From contig NC_092573.1 in NCBI RefSeq assembly GCF_037975245.1, positions 10,361,001-10,425,000 on the forward strand: a DNA stretch of 64,000 nucleotides, read 5' to 3'. The notes below the pieces were generated by a model. It was given only the letters and a program-made list of their open reading frames with translations, had not been told where the DNA came from and ran no database searches. Source of the DNA: Apostichopus japonicus. Lineage: Eukaryota; Echinodermata; Holothuroidea; Aspidochirotida; Stichopodidae. Position numbers and translations under genes: made by a program. Positions 14,101 to 29,100 of this stretch are shown here, one piece after another; positions within the stretch are counted from its first letter, which is position 1; every line of letters begins with the position of its first letter.

Positions 14101-17100
14101 AAGGTCAGTTGTTTTTGTCAAAACATTTATAAGCTTTCTAAAAAAAAAAATATTCAGAAGAAGAAATGAATAAACATCTCTCATTAGTTCTCAGATACCC
14201 TTTGAGAGGGATCAAAACAAATTTGGAACACATAACAAACAAATAAACAAATGAACCAAAACAACAAACCCAAAGTTAAATAGTCTTACGGTCGTCTTGC
14301 TTTATCCAGTTTGGTTGTGATAATAAATCTTATAATCTCCAATCGATGTTTTTGTTTGAGACTATAATCAATGATCAAAGATCAAAACAGGCCCAGATTC
14401 AAAGGCCACAGCCACACCAAGAAATCAACAAAGTCACGAACAACACTGCTCATTAAACAAATATGTACACACCTATTGAGATTTACCTCTTCCTTGAACT
14501 TTACAAGAGCATTGTTTTGTTTGTTTGTTTGTGTTTTTGAAAGATAAGAGTTCCTTGAAATGTTCAGGTGGGGGGAAGGAGGGGAGTTGGATATTGCTCT
14601 GGTGAAATCATGTCAAACACTACACTACCTTTGTACACTAACTTCAAAAAAGTAAATATGCTTTTTAGCTTAAAAGGACACGGGTCATGGTTTACCACAC
14701 AATCTGTTCGGTCTGTTTGGAGAATTTTGAGTCTGCGAAACACTTTGGTTGTAAAGATTGTTTTTGCCAATGGCAGGATTATTCATGTTCTATGACCTAG
14801 CTAAAGCTTGGAGTGGACATGTGGAGGTAAGAGAGGGGGGAGGGGGGTAAAGGGAGGAGGAGAGGGATAAGACAGTATACAAGAGGAACACAGAGAGGCA
14901 TGAGAACTTCAAACTAAAGATAGTTAGTCAGGAGTTGTAATGTTCCTCCAAAGTTTTACAGACTGCTAAGAATTTAAGAGTAATTTTAATAAACCATGTG
15001 ATCACAGTCAACTTATCATATGGAATGTGTTTAGGGGCCAATCTATAGAAAAAGTGAGATTACTTAGAAAAGTTAAGTGGAGGGAATTTACTCACTATTG
15101 AACCACTTGGCATCAGCTTCTCGACTCCTCAACTCGACGATATCCGACTGGCCGACGCTACTTCTATAGACCAAGGAATCCCGACCGGAGTAGTCTCCTA
15201 CGGTTGCTGTATATAAGGCCCTATCTGTTAACGAATCAAAATGTATACATAGAAAAATATCAACACAGATATGATACAAGAATATCGCACCTACATCCTC
15301 CATCCACGAGGATATTCTTCCCAGATACTGTCACTTGCAACCTCCATAATCACTGTACTGTACACAATGCCAAGATCATGTACTGTATGAAAGGCCCACC
15401 CGCCCACATTGGGTTGAACCATGTTTTAAAAGGTTATATAAACTATAAGACCCTGTATTCTTAGAACATATGCAAATTTAATAACAGGCAAAGATAGATC
15501 ATAGGAAGTGTAAAGTCTGTCAGACCATGAGTTTTTTAATTAATCCCACCCTGTCTCTATCATCATACTCCATTCACTAACCCTAGTGTTGGTGTTTATT
15601 AAATACATTTTCCTCCACCTCCCCCCCCCTCCACCCTCCCTCCCTCACTCGACTCCCTCCCTCTTCCACAACACAAGTTGCAGCAAACCAACATTATAAA
15701 TTTTATTAAAGTATTGAGGTGGTTTGGAACTTTGCATCGCTGTGACAAAACCATCAAATTTTACACACAAAGCTGAAATCCCTTCCTGAGAAGCTGAGAT
15801 TGTATTAAAGTCAGAAGGTTAATGCAGTTCTTAAGAGTTTATTGCTCCCTCAAAAATCCAACATATGTAATTTTCTTCCCCATGACACAATGAAACATTT
15901 CACATTTTCAAAGTTTTTGAAGTTGACACAACCCTGATGTCATCTGTAACTGTGCGCATTTTGATGGGCTTGATAAAACCAGATGTTTTTTTTAGACAGC
16001 TTAGATTTCCTGTACTTGTGAAGTATTGAGTCACTGACAATATGGGACAGCCTGTGCACAGCTTTCAAAGATCACCCTTCATCCAGGCGACCAGAAACCC
16101 TTAAATTGAAAAGTAGGACTTTCTGGATGCAAAATTGTTTCTGATTAAGCCTCTATTTCTCTCAGGGGAAGATGAAATTGATTAGTGCACATATGTGTAC
16201 ATCAATGATTTATTGGCAAAGGGGCATATCTATGAACTGTAACGATATAACAAGACCAAGCCATCTGAAGATATCTAACCATGAAACTGTCACCACAGGA
16301 AGCAATACTGCTTATATCTCTGACTTAAATATTTCCTTTAGTGGGGATTATTTTTAGTTATGAGTCACAACCAGACAGTTACTCGGAATTAACTGTCAAC
16401 AGTTAAATTAGTGCCAAATTTCGATAAAAGCATGCTGTCTGACCTACCTCAGTCTAGAAATCAGAGCCAAGACAATAACAAAAGAACAAAGGTTGACTAC
16501 ATGACATTAATACAAAGGGCTTTAAAGTCTTCCTCAGAGGAATAATCTCTCTGAAAGTAAGTTGAGGAAAGTGGGAAGAAATTGTCTTTTTATTGCCTTA
16601 TTTCTACCGCCCTTTTACTTCCTTCTGTAAATATTTAATAATTTGATTACTTAAATATCAAAAATAATATTCTGCAATCATTAACGCAGAAACTAGCAAA
16701 CAAGCAATAAAAAATGCCTCGGTCAGCTTTACTTTGTTCATATTAATACTTGTCTAAACATTTTGCAACAAGGAAGTCATGCAGGGTGACAGCCATCACT
16801 ACTAAGTTTCATAGTTGTATGGAAGTGAACTGTTGCAACTTTTGAAAGCACTCGATTACATATATATATCCGCAAAATCATACACAAGAAGTGTCGGCCA
16901 TAATGGCTTTCTACCTCTCCTACAATTTACACTTTTACAACCTACACAACTGGCAATCTTACACCTCCATACTTGAAACCCTACACTTTTGACATCATCT
17001 ACCCACATTCCCACACATTCCCACACCCCGATTCAACATGTAATGTGTAAGATCATACTTGGAATTTAAACTTGGTTGCGTGAAAAATGAAACAAAACCG

Positions 17101-20100
17101 CAAACTGGAAGTTGTTTTTGCTTAGTCTAAATTTTAAAAGTTGCTTCATACAAACCTGCAAATAATGCTGTACTCTGCTGCCTGGGGTCAAATGGACATT
17201 TCCTTTGCCCATCCATTTCCTCTTCTGATTCGAGACTAGGATAATTCTTTAAATGAAAAAAAAGAAAAAGAAATCCTAGAGAGAAATCTCAATGAGAGAC
17301 AGAAACTGATTTCTCCAATTAATACTTCAAAGTGTCAGCAGATTTTTAAAAATAAATCAAGGTTAATTGCAGCCCGGGCGCCCGTTGTTGTCCACTAAGC
17401 TGTAAATAAGTCCACTTTCTTTAATATACCTCGCACTGCACCTGTATAATTATTTTTATTTTTATAATTATTTCCTAAACTTAAACCAATTGTGGCCAAA
17501 ACATTCTCCATAACAAACATCAGAAATAACAAAACACTTCAATCCAGTGACCAATCAGTGACCTTCAGAATACAACCACTCTTCCCCCCCCCCCACACTC
17601 CCCTTTATAGGAAAATGATCCCTTTTGCCTCCTTGGGGAGAACGAAACATTGAAAGTCATGGCCTCTCACAATCAGGTTATTTATTCTGCATTTTCTACG
17701 GAACTCAACTTCTCTCAATAATTTGGACTAAAAATACTCTTTGACAGTTTAAACGGATCGAGAAGCAAATGCAAACTTAGCAGGCACTTTGCATCTTCTA
17801 AGAGCAAAGTCCTCGGGGACTATATCTTAGAATCCGGAATCAATCGAAGCGTTAACTCGCTTCTGCCCATCGGCAAGTCTCCTGTTTAAGGAACGTTAAT
17901 TGAGGCTTTCATTTCTCGGAGGCTGGGATCAAAATGACTGCGTGTATGTTCCCCACTCTGTGATATTATGTTTTAATGGATTTAGGAATGCACTCCCCGT
18001 GAATGTTTCTCAGCGTACGTCAAACCTATCGGTGACGATCGCAAAGCCGTCCAGAGTAATACACGTCAAGACGGTGGGTGCCAAGAAACAGGTATTTAAG
18101 CAAACCGCAGAGTCTACAGAAACGATGAGCGACGTTTCTTTGACGTCAGTACAGGTTAAGCGTGCAATTTGCAGACATTATGATTAAACTGGTTGCACAA
18201 ATGGAGAAAATTTCAATGAATTTCATTCTACGAAAGGAATCAGTTGTCCACCCAGTATAAACTTCCGACAAAAAAAATACTTTAATTTCCTACATGCTTT
18301 CATGTTTACTGTTTATTTTTCTGATATGTGGCAACAGAGCCATTGGAGAGGGGGGGGTGTAGGCAAAAGTTTAAAAGTGCTTCATTGAGGATCGCTTTAT
18401 CTTTTATTAAGATTACTCCTACTGGTTCCATTTTTATTATCTGAAAATTTAAAATATATAAAAGGAAAAGTAAAAAATACTGTCCGATAACAAAGTAAAA
18501 AAAAAATAATGTGGATGTATCAAGTAAATCAACTACTGTGTGATAAGAAATAAAAATAAGAGAGTTTATCTGAACCAAACTTAACAAAGCTAACAACAGA
18601 AGATAAATTAGAACCTACCGGATAAATTCGGCATACTGGAGCTTGGGCTCCTGTTCCACAGACAACGAGCCGATTAGTTTCCACATCAAATTCAATAACT
18701 TGGACAAAGTTTTGACACTCCCACTCTTCTTCTCCTTTTATTAAACAATCCGTTATTTTATCTTGAGGTATCGTCCAGTTTTTCGTCGCAAACTGTTGAG
18801 CGAAAGGATAAGTTAAATCTACGACGAAAAAACAGTTTCTGGCTCCGATTAACAACGAGCCTGTGTTTGGTAAATTTGTAACAGCACCGACACTGTCTGC
18901 TTGGAACTGCCTCAGACCTGCAAAGAAAGAAAAAGAAGAAAATATATCAATTTAGATCTTTTGATATAGTATAGCAGATTATGTACAGTAGGTCATATTT
19001 CTTTCTTTAAGCCTATACTTGATTTTCTAGACTTATAATGGTTGTAATGTTAACATAATTTAAATTATATGTTGGAATTCATTCATCACACCTCATGCAA
19101 ATACAGTATAGATATACATAATGCACAGATCCCGTTAGGCTTTCTTAACCATTCTAGGTTATGCTGAATAGTTATAGAGCGAATAGCCGAACACATAAAT
19201 ATAATTTCCGACATCAATATCCTCCAGATTTTCCTGCCAAATAAACATTTCTTGAGGAACAATTAAATACCGACTTAACATCATATTAATAACTGCCAAC
19301 TTTGTGTAACTTGTGAGATCGTTCCCTACCAAATTAAACCCAAAATTGGAACTTTTTATACCAATTCAAGAACTGTTTATCACAAAGATTTGTTTTATAT
19401 TAACAAGAGCCCAAGGGCACTGTGGTTCCTTGCTTGGGGTATATGACAATACACATAATATTATCAAGCAAGATTGGGCTCAAAATAATCCAAGTAATTG
19501 TGGTCCTACATGTTCCCATAAAGTAACCAACACTATAGCCAGCACTTTTGTGATCACAAAATGTGATCGGATTTTTTATCAAAAGGCACTTTTGAGATCT
19601 AAATATGGCGTCGCAAATGTAAGAAATATAAGAGACCTACAAGCGTGTCAACAGATATGATAACAATGGTGACCTCAGATGACATGACCTTTAAGTTTCA
19701 AAATGTTTCACCACCCCGTTCACAACTTGTCCCAAAATATCAACCATGTCACACCTTGGCATTGAGATTTAATTGCATTAAATGTCAAAAAATTAACTTT
19801 GAACTTGTATGTAACTTCACACACAAAGGTCACCCGGAGGTCAACCAATTGAAATTTTTGATCGGTGAGACCTAAATAGAGCATGACTGTAAAAAATTCA
19901 AACATTTTTTCTTTGCCCATTTTCTCCCCCATAATACTACTTTTTTAACATTAGCTGACCTTTGGTGACCTTGGATCACATGACCGTTAAGTTTGAAAAT
20001 ATTCCCCTATACCATTTGCAACTTGTCCAAAAAAATCAACCTTGTCACACCTTGGCACTGGGAGTTATTGCATGAAATGTGTGAAAATTAACTTTGACCT

Positions 20101-23100
20101 CAAATAACTTCGCACACGAAGGTCAAATGGGGGTCAACCCATTGACATTTATGATCAGAAGGTACATTTAAAAACTGAAAATAGCATCGAAACTGTAAAA
20201 TCCACAAAACACGAAAAGGTCACCAGAGGTCAAATTGAGGTCAAGGGTCAACCAGATGCGGGTCGACAATTGGATTACATTGAAGCAACTCCCAACCCTA
20301 ACGGACAATTTGTTCTCAAGTTGTCGCAAAAATACTAGTTTTTTATCATTAATTGACCTTTGGTGACCTTGTATCACATGACCGTTAAGTTTGAAACTAT
20401 TCCCCTATACCATTTGCAACTACTCCAAAAATATCAACCTTGTCACACCTTGGAACTGGGAGTTATTGCATTCAATGTCTGAAAATTAACTTTGAACCTC
20501 ATATAACTTCGCACACGAAGGTCACACGGGGGTCAACCCATTGACATTTATGATCAGAAGGTACCTTTGACATCTGAAAATAGCATCGAAACTGTAAAAA
20601 TCCCTAAAACACTAAAAAGGTCACCAGAGGTCACCAGAGGTCAAATTGAGGTCAAGGGTCACCCAGATGCGGGTCGACAATTGGATTACATTGAAGCAAC
20701 TCCCAACCCTAACGGACAATTTGTTCTCAAGTTATCGCAAAAAATACTAGTTTTTTATCATTAATTGACCTTTGGTGACCTCGGATCACATGACCGTTAA
20801 GTTTGAAAATATTCCCCTATACCATTTGCAACTTGTCTCAAAATATCAACTGTGTAACACCTTGGCACTGGGAGTTATTACACTAAATGTCTGAAAATTA
20901 ACTTTGACCTCATATAACTTAACATACAAAGGTCACCTTGGGTCAACTTATTGACATTTTTGATTGATGAGACCTAAATTAGAGCATCAAACTATAAAAA
21001 TTCAAACATTTTTTTCCTTGCCCATTTTCTACCCCCAAAATACTAGTTTTTTGACATTAATTGACCTTTGGTGACCTCGGATCACATGACCGTTAAGTTT
21101 GAAAATATTCCCCTATACCATTTGCAACTTGTCCAAAAATATCAACCATGTCACACCTTGGAACTAGGAGTTGTTGCATTAAATGTCTGAAAATTAACTT
21201 TGACCTCATATAACTTCGCACACGAAGGCCACACGGGTGTCAACCAATTGACATTTTTGATCGGAAGGTACCTTTGATATCCAAATCTAGCATCAAAACC
21301 AAACATTTCCTTTTTTGCTCGTTTCCTCCCAAAATAAGCACATTTTTTCTAATATGACCTTTGACCTTTTGACCTTGGTTTCAGATGTAGTTTAATCTCC
21401 TGATTCCAAAAAACAAAACGAAAAGTCTGTACAACCATCCTAACTCTGACCGAAAAACTTTGACCCCATATAACTTCGCACATAAAGGTCACACGGGGTC
21501 AACCTATTGACATTTATGATCAGAAGGTACCTTTGACATCTGAAAATAGCATCAAAACTGTAAAAATCCCAAAAACACGAAAAGGTCACCAGAGGTCAAA
21601 TTGAGGTCAAGGGTCACCCAGATGCGGGTCGACAATTGGATTACATTGAGGCAACTCCCAACCCTAACGGACATTTCGTTCTCAAGTTATTGCAAAAATA
21701 CTAGTTTTTTATCGTTAATTGACCTTTGGTGACCTCGGATCACATGACCGTTAAGTTTGAAAATGCTCCCCTAACCAGTTCACAACTTGTCCCAAAATAT
21801 CAATCTTGTCGCACATTGGCACTGGGAGTTATTGCAGTTTTAATATTTTCGGTTTTTGGACCATAACTGACCTTTGGTGACCTTTGTGGGCACCAAAAAC
21901 AATAGGGCACACCTTCTCCATATGGCGGATCTATAGTCCAAGTTTGGCCTCAATCTAACATTCCCTTATTGAGATAGAGCGTACCCAAGCAAGTGTCACA
22001 GACGCACACACACACATACACACATACATACACACACACACACGCCAACCTGACTGCATAGGTTCCTTTTGCTAAAGCAAGGAACCAAAAAGCTGACGTG
22101 GATGGTTTGAAGTTTTGATTCCCCTGGCCTTGTTATCTCACACCAAGTGTAACTAAACCGTTATACTAAGCTGCTTTAATCTTACTCAAACTAAAGTAGC
22201 TGATAGTACTCATCTATTGTTACAATTATAAAATTTAACCCAAATTAATGAGAGTGACTTTCTTAACCCCTGGACTGTCTCACCAGCACTGCTTAATAAT
22301 TATTATCATCGACTTCTTTCAAGTGATCCTGGTTCCTTTTCTAACCATTCCTGCATTCTTGCTTTCCTAACACCTAAAGGCAAGAACTTGTTTTGCTCAC
22401 ATGTATGCAGGTAGAATTTTGCTTTCTTTCCTTAACTAATCAGAATCCTTCAAAACCTGAAGAGCTTTAACCACTTTATCGAGATTTAAATGAACTGCAA
22501 ATGCTGGAGAGATCCTTGAGAAGCACACTTTAATGCATAATATACTAGACTATACTCGGGCATCTTTCATTCAACTTTATACTTTTGAGACAAGATACTT
22601 CATTACTATGCATAAGTACCACTAGGCCAATTTACAGATGTTATTCACGATGTGATCAACCCTATTCCGGTATCATTCCTTTCTCGGTTGTTAATTGATT
22701 TTTTTTTTCTAGTCTACGGCATCCATCTGGATCTGTCAGTAGTTCAATCACATCTCTGTTAAATGGGACAATGTTCTGAATATTGGGCAATGGGTGTTTG
22801 CACATATGTATTAAACAACAACTGTGCTATAGAATACTGTACACGTACTAGCAGGGTACATTCGATATGTGTTAAACAAACTGAACACTCTCGATTCTGG
22901 CCTCAAATACAAGAGAGGTTGAACTCATTTTTATAGTGCATACATGTATTAAAAGAACCAGTGGCGGATGGGGGGGAGGGGGAAGAGGGGAGGAGGAGGG
23001 CAGAGGGGAGGGAGGGAGGAAATATACTACACTTTGATGTGTTTCTAATCTACTATTTTAACTATAATGTCCGCAATACAAATTTGTCTAGTGTCTCATA

Positions 23101-26100
23101 GCAAAATTCTATGCTATATGCTACCCAAATTATACAAGTTGTATACAGCATTTTTATTTTTTTGTACACAGGAACCGTAGTATTTTATAAGAGACAAAAT
23201 GCAATGGAAACAAAAACTGCCATACAAACTTTTAACACTAAAATTAGTTCCCTCCTATTGTCTGCAAAACATCATACAGAAAATTATATTACTTCTCCTA
23301 GTAACCATGGAGGTGTATTGTAGTCCCTTAGGTCCTATACCAATACCAAGGACTACAAAATGGTGAAGACATGACCCACCAGATGGACCCTGATCGAGGG
23401 ACCGCACATAACATGTAGTATTCAAGCGCAGACCTGTCTGTTTATGCCATCATCTACCGTAAGTGGTCAAAGCCAACCGAACCGAAAATATATTAACCAC
23501 GGTTTTGCGAAAACTTCTCTCTTCTTCCCCTACAGGAGAAAAACGTCTACCTCCCAAACTTTTCAATCGATACAAAATTTTATGTTTTGTATGCCATCTG
23601 CACAAACTTCGAATTTGGAATCTCTTAAATCTGTTAGTGCCTCTGGCATGTATTTATCATTCCTGAGAATACATTTACACAGGTATCTTATCGTTGCCAT
23701 CATCCTCCTGAAATTTAATGTTAAAACCTTGCAGCCTCCCGGTACTGAATGTTCTACAGAGCAGGCACATTTCCGAACATCCCTTCGTTAGAAGAGAGAA
23801 GAGAAAAAACATTGATGCATAGCATTTTCTGATGAATTCCATTTTCCAGGTTAATTGAAATTCCTGGTAATATCATTTTCCAGTAGTGTTTTCCTTTCAT
23901 GTAGCCTAACCCCAGGAGGAGCTTTGACTAGTCTGGTAAGAATTAAAAGCCAACCTTTTGATAAGTTTCTCTGATCATTAGGGACATGACATTTTTTTTT
24001 TTTTGTGGCCCAAGGGCAGTTTCAAGACATCCAAACAAAAGAGGAGACCCTTTGACCTTGCAAAGTTTTTGCCATTAAAAAGTGAAAAAATAATTCATGG
24101 ATGAAAGTATATTGGGTTCATCAGTGTGTAGACGAGTGACTCCTGTTGAGTTCAAAACATAAACTGGTTAAGTCATGATTGATATAACAAGGTATACATC
24201 CTGTGGATGATAGGGTCAAAACATCAACAATCATACAGACTCACTGACTGCCTTTGGAGGTTAAAAGCAGAAAATATTTTGAATGAAAATATTTACCATG
24301 ACTTTTCCAGACTTCTGAAAGCCTCTACAATGTTGTCTATTGCTTTCAGGAATGTAAATTTTACAGTATCTGTATGTTTTTTTCCCCTTCTTATCAAAAC
24401 AGCTGTATATTTACTGGTAAGCCAGGTTTATCATTTGGGTGTCAATCAAATACTAAGTACACGTAATTGACGATTACTAAAAAGTAAAACTGTACTAGCA
24501 TAAATTATAAAACACAAATTGAGTAAATATTAGTAAATATATATAGGATCCAAAAGTATATAATTGTGTTTTTGTTTTTTGAGTTTATATAACTTTAAAA
24601 CTTTAATTTAAAACCAGATGCCTTAATCACTGATTGCATAAAAATCAGACCCTTCGTTAAGAGAATGGCATTAGGCGTATTAATTACATGCTTCCACAAT
24701 TATGTGGACTGAATTACTGTACATGCAAGACAGAGAGGTTTCAGAGAGCATTATTTCAGTGACAGCTCGTTAAATCATGTTCCTTTAAAGAGCGCTACAT
24801 CTCACCTAGAAGGTATACCACTAGATCATATCTCATCACATTCAGAAATACCATCTGGAACTCAAAGGTCAAGCTAAACAGTTCTTTATGTAAAGATGTA
24901 TAATTTTGTTTTTTCAGGCTCTGTGGATATAGTGTGATTTGACACCATTCTCACAAACATATCGCTGCTGCTTAGGAGAGTAAAGAAAAGCGAAAAACGA
25001 GGAGGAGAGTAAGAAAAGAATGCAAAGGAGACAAAAAATGGGAGGTGCTTCTCAGTAAAGATTGAGATAGTTAGTAAGAAACTGGAGGAAATCCAACCCA
25101 TGGATGTCACCTAACACCAGGCAACTCTGTTCTAACCTAGCCAATGTGTCTCCATCTCACCTACATCAGTTAAACAAATCACCGTGCACACATCTAATAT
25201 TGGCAGTGTTTACAACAGTTTGTCAGATAACTACTCAGAGATTACATTATCCCTCACCTGGCTGCTTCTGGAAACTGTTCTTCAATTTTCTATCAAGAAG
25301 TACGATCTCTATGAGTCCATACTGGGGATTGTTTAATTATGTGTTTTAACTAAAAGAGACCCTGAACAATGCTGTAGATTGCTAAATCCTGTATCTTCAA
25401 GTTGACTGGCTTATTTTTGATTATCACTGATCGTTTGACGATAAGAATCTAGACACATGTCTACCATTTTATTGATTAAAACCTTTAATACCGTGTTCAC
25501 GTTTAGATCGATGAAAAACACAGAAAATTACAGAAAGAGACACACTCCTTAAAATAAAAGAGGCACAGTACTGGGGATATATTTGTAAGATCGACATTAT
25601 CCTGGATTTTATTGCTGCCAACGAGGAAGAACCAAATAATTTTTTTTTTAAGTCCAGCTGTTACCTCAATGTTGTGAGTGTCCATCTAATGTAGTTTATT
25701 TAGTTTTGTTTTTAACTTTCAAATCAGCACAAACTGATGGGTAGGTCTACAAGCTACTTTCAGCCGGCTCAATATTCAGATTTTATGCAATTAAAAAATA
25801 TTAATCAGTGTCCTAAAACTCATTAACCGTCATCGGTTCATGCACTAATTTGTAGGCCTTGGACACATATGTCGGGTCAGAATACGCGGATGATAATTAT
25901 CTAACATCCCACCAAAATTGACGAGTACAGACTCCTGCTCGGAAACGTTTCAAAGCAGGTGTAGTTGTACATCGCCATCGGCAAGCAAAATCAATTCTTC
26001 CGACACGCTACTTATCCGTCCTGCTAGTTGGGTTTTTTTTCTCTTTTCTTTTTTTGTAGAGCCGAAGGTCGCAGCATAGTGTATCGACAATCTTCCACAT

Positions 26101-29100
26101 CATTAGGTATTGAGTCGATACAGTGTATTGAGGCAGGATAAAAGCTCTTCTCATAGACGTGTAGGTTATAGTGAAACAACAAAAGGACTGTAGCATACAA
26201 TGGAAATATGTATAGAGCCGGGAGATGATCAGATGAACGTACGTCGTCTGCTGCTTGGATTACCTAATGTCTGCTGTATCAGCCTGTATGCCTTTTATTT
26301 TTGTCCTCAAGTTGTACACAAATGTATAGTTTAATAGCTGCAATTTGAGAGTGGATGTAAATTTATTTACAGACGTTTGTGGGGATGTGATGTAAATACT
26401 AAGTACTCCCAAAAAGATGCTGTCTTGTGTTTAATGAAGAAATCTGCATTGTGTCAGGTACAGCTATTCTTTCATTGTGGGCCTGTAGCCAATGGACTTA
26501 TAGAACTTGTTTATATGCAATGATTAGTTTGACAATTTTGTTATTCTTTAATGTTATTTGATACAATAATAAAATCCTATCATTTAATACAGTTAATAAT
26601 TGATAGTTAATTGCCATGATGCATTCTAGTTCAAATCACATAAATTATGTGCTGTAATAAAGATTGAATTTTCTTGTTTGTTTCTCACATGTGGTGAAAT
26701 ATTTACTGTTCTTGTGAGAAAAGGTCTGGATGACCAAAATAGCTCTACAAAGAACAGGAAATACTAAAGCTCTGGGGTCTTTAAGACACCAAGCAGAAGC
26801 AAACCATTTACTAAATACAGTCAGTGCTCATGTGTACACAAAACGCTACTGCCATGTTAAAGAGTATTAAAAGAGGATTTTCTTCAAGTGAACCAGGGCA
26901 TTTGATCAGTTGATATATCAGTTTGAGGAAAATCTACCAGGAAGTCACTACACGATTTCTGAAAGATAATCCTGTGTGGATCATATCTGGTGTACAATAT
27001 CAAAGAAGTTTATAGGCCAGGCTACTGCAGTAATATTTTACTTCAAGAAACAGGAGTAACAGACACTAAACAGGAAAGTAAAACCAGAAATCCAGCAGAC
27101 TTTAATAGTTGATTCCTTGCCAATGAGCTGTAAGTTAATACTGTATATGGAATCACCGGATTGATAGAGCAACTGAGGAAAATGTGGCCTGAAGTCAAGT
27201 ACCAGAACACCAGAAAAAGGGTTCCAAGGTAACTTCACCATTGCAAAGGTATGACCCTTCTAAAAGTTGATAACAGTCATTAATGGAAGTGGGAAAACCT
27301 TTTAGCCACTTAAAATAGGAAAGGTCCAATCATAACACAGAAAAGCCATTCATCTAAGATATGGTTGAGTTGAAAGATCACAAGGTTTCCAGACTTTGAC
27401 CTCTACTGACTGCAAATGACCTCTGACATTCTTGGAAAAACACTACAGATCTGCTACTTACTAACTTACCAACGGCAAGCTACACACAAAGTTCCTGCGA
27501 TTTCCACTTTTGAGGTATTGTGTGAACAATGTTTTCAGACTTTGACCTGTGCTGACCTCAAATGACCTTTGACCAATACCAACAACAATCATAAACCAGT
27601 TCTACCTTGAGGGAACCTAGATACCAAATATAAGGCGCACCCAAGTTATCCTTCTGAAGTTAGAACGTGTACAAGCTAGTGTCACATACACACACGCATA
27701 TACCATCACCATCGCATGGATTCCTTCTCCCTTCGGCAAGGATTCAAAGATGGAGAAGAGGAAGAAGAAAAAGAAGAAGAAAATCCTCAAGTCCTGTTTT
27801 CCACTTGCTTGGTTCTGAAAAGATGTGATTGACTGGACTAAGGCAAATCTGGATCTACAGATTAGCCTAGGTCTATTTATCAGGGTTTCCCGCTCTTTTG
27901 GAATATATGGAAAACAACCAGTCAAGAATACACAATGAATGCCTCGGCCTTGATTACGTAAGGCCACCTTAGCAACAGACTGATACTGAAATTGGCAGAG
28001 TGCCAAAAGACAGGTACTGCCACCCTCATATCATTGTACTCTTCTGGGGGCTTCTTGTCATGTACTGTAATAATCACCACCAACCTTAATTTCAAGGCAT
28101 AATTTAGTTGGTCAATACTTTGAAGGGGAGGGGGAGAGTACATGGAGACATCCATGGTCTGGACCACTATGAAAATATTGGCAATTTCTAGAATGGTCAA
28201 AGTCTGGGTCCAAAGTTAGCTTGACCTTTACCGTAAGTAAACCTGACTAGCATATATGGTAAACAAATTCAGGAGTGAGCAAAATATATATATTTTCTTC
28301 CCTCTTACAAAATTAATTATTAGTCATTCAAAAGATATGACCTGATAGTATTAAGAGTATTATTCCTGAATTTTATTTGTTTATCTACCATCCCCTATTT
28401 TCTAATGGACAAACCACACTGCAATTACCAACAGTCCCGTGCAGACGTCACTAGTTTTGTTAACAAATGGTTTTCTTTGATTTAATTATTTGGTAAACTG
28501 GGTAGTTATATTTTCTTTGACAATGCCTACAACCCTTAGGCATACTATGAATAAGGTTTTACGTCCTCCATATTCTATACAGTATACACGGTCCACATAA
28601 AGATTTTCAAGGTTCAATAACTCACAACTGAAATGAGAAAGAAAAGAGGGCCTCCCATTCCTTCTTTGGGGCATGTTTTCTGCAAAATCAGGACAACAAA
28701 CCCTTTCAAAAAGCTTTTAAAGGTTTTGCTTGGCTTTATATATCTTTTTTTTCCTTTTTGCAAGAATTTAATTCTTTATTCATCTTTTGTCTGCAATAGA
28801 AATAAAATAACTGCCGCGCAAACAGAATAATACTTGTTGGTTTGGATAAGTAACAAGAGCCCAAGGGCACTGTGGTTCCTTGCTTGGGGTATATGACAAT
28901 ACACATCATATTATCAAGCAAGATTGGGCTGAAATAGTCCAAGTAATTGTCCTACATGTTCCCATAAAGTAACCAACACTATAGCCAACACTTTTGTGAT
29001 CACCGTAAATGTGATCAGATTTTATATCAAAAGGCACTTTTGAGATCTAAATATGGCGTCGAAAATGTAAGAAATATAAGAGACCTACAAGCGTGTCAAC

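Noticed and set aside
23444-23791. A 115-codon plus-strand open frame in semaphorin intron 1
   Set aside because: An overlapping frame of similar quality is also open and there is no recognisable domain; no splice signals frame it convincingly.
26040-26140. A strong plus-strand pyrimidine tract and acceptor followed by an open frame of 26 codons
   Set aside because: The frame is short, ends in a stop and has no partner exon on the plus strand; a chance acceptor is likely.
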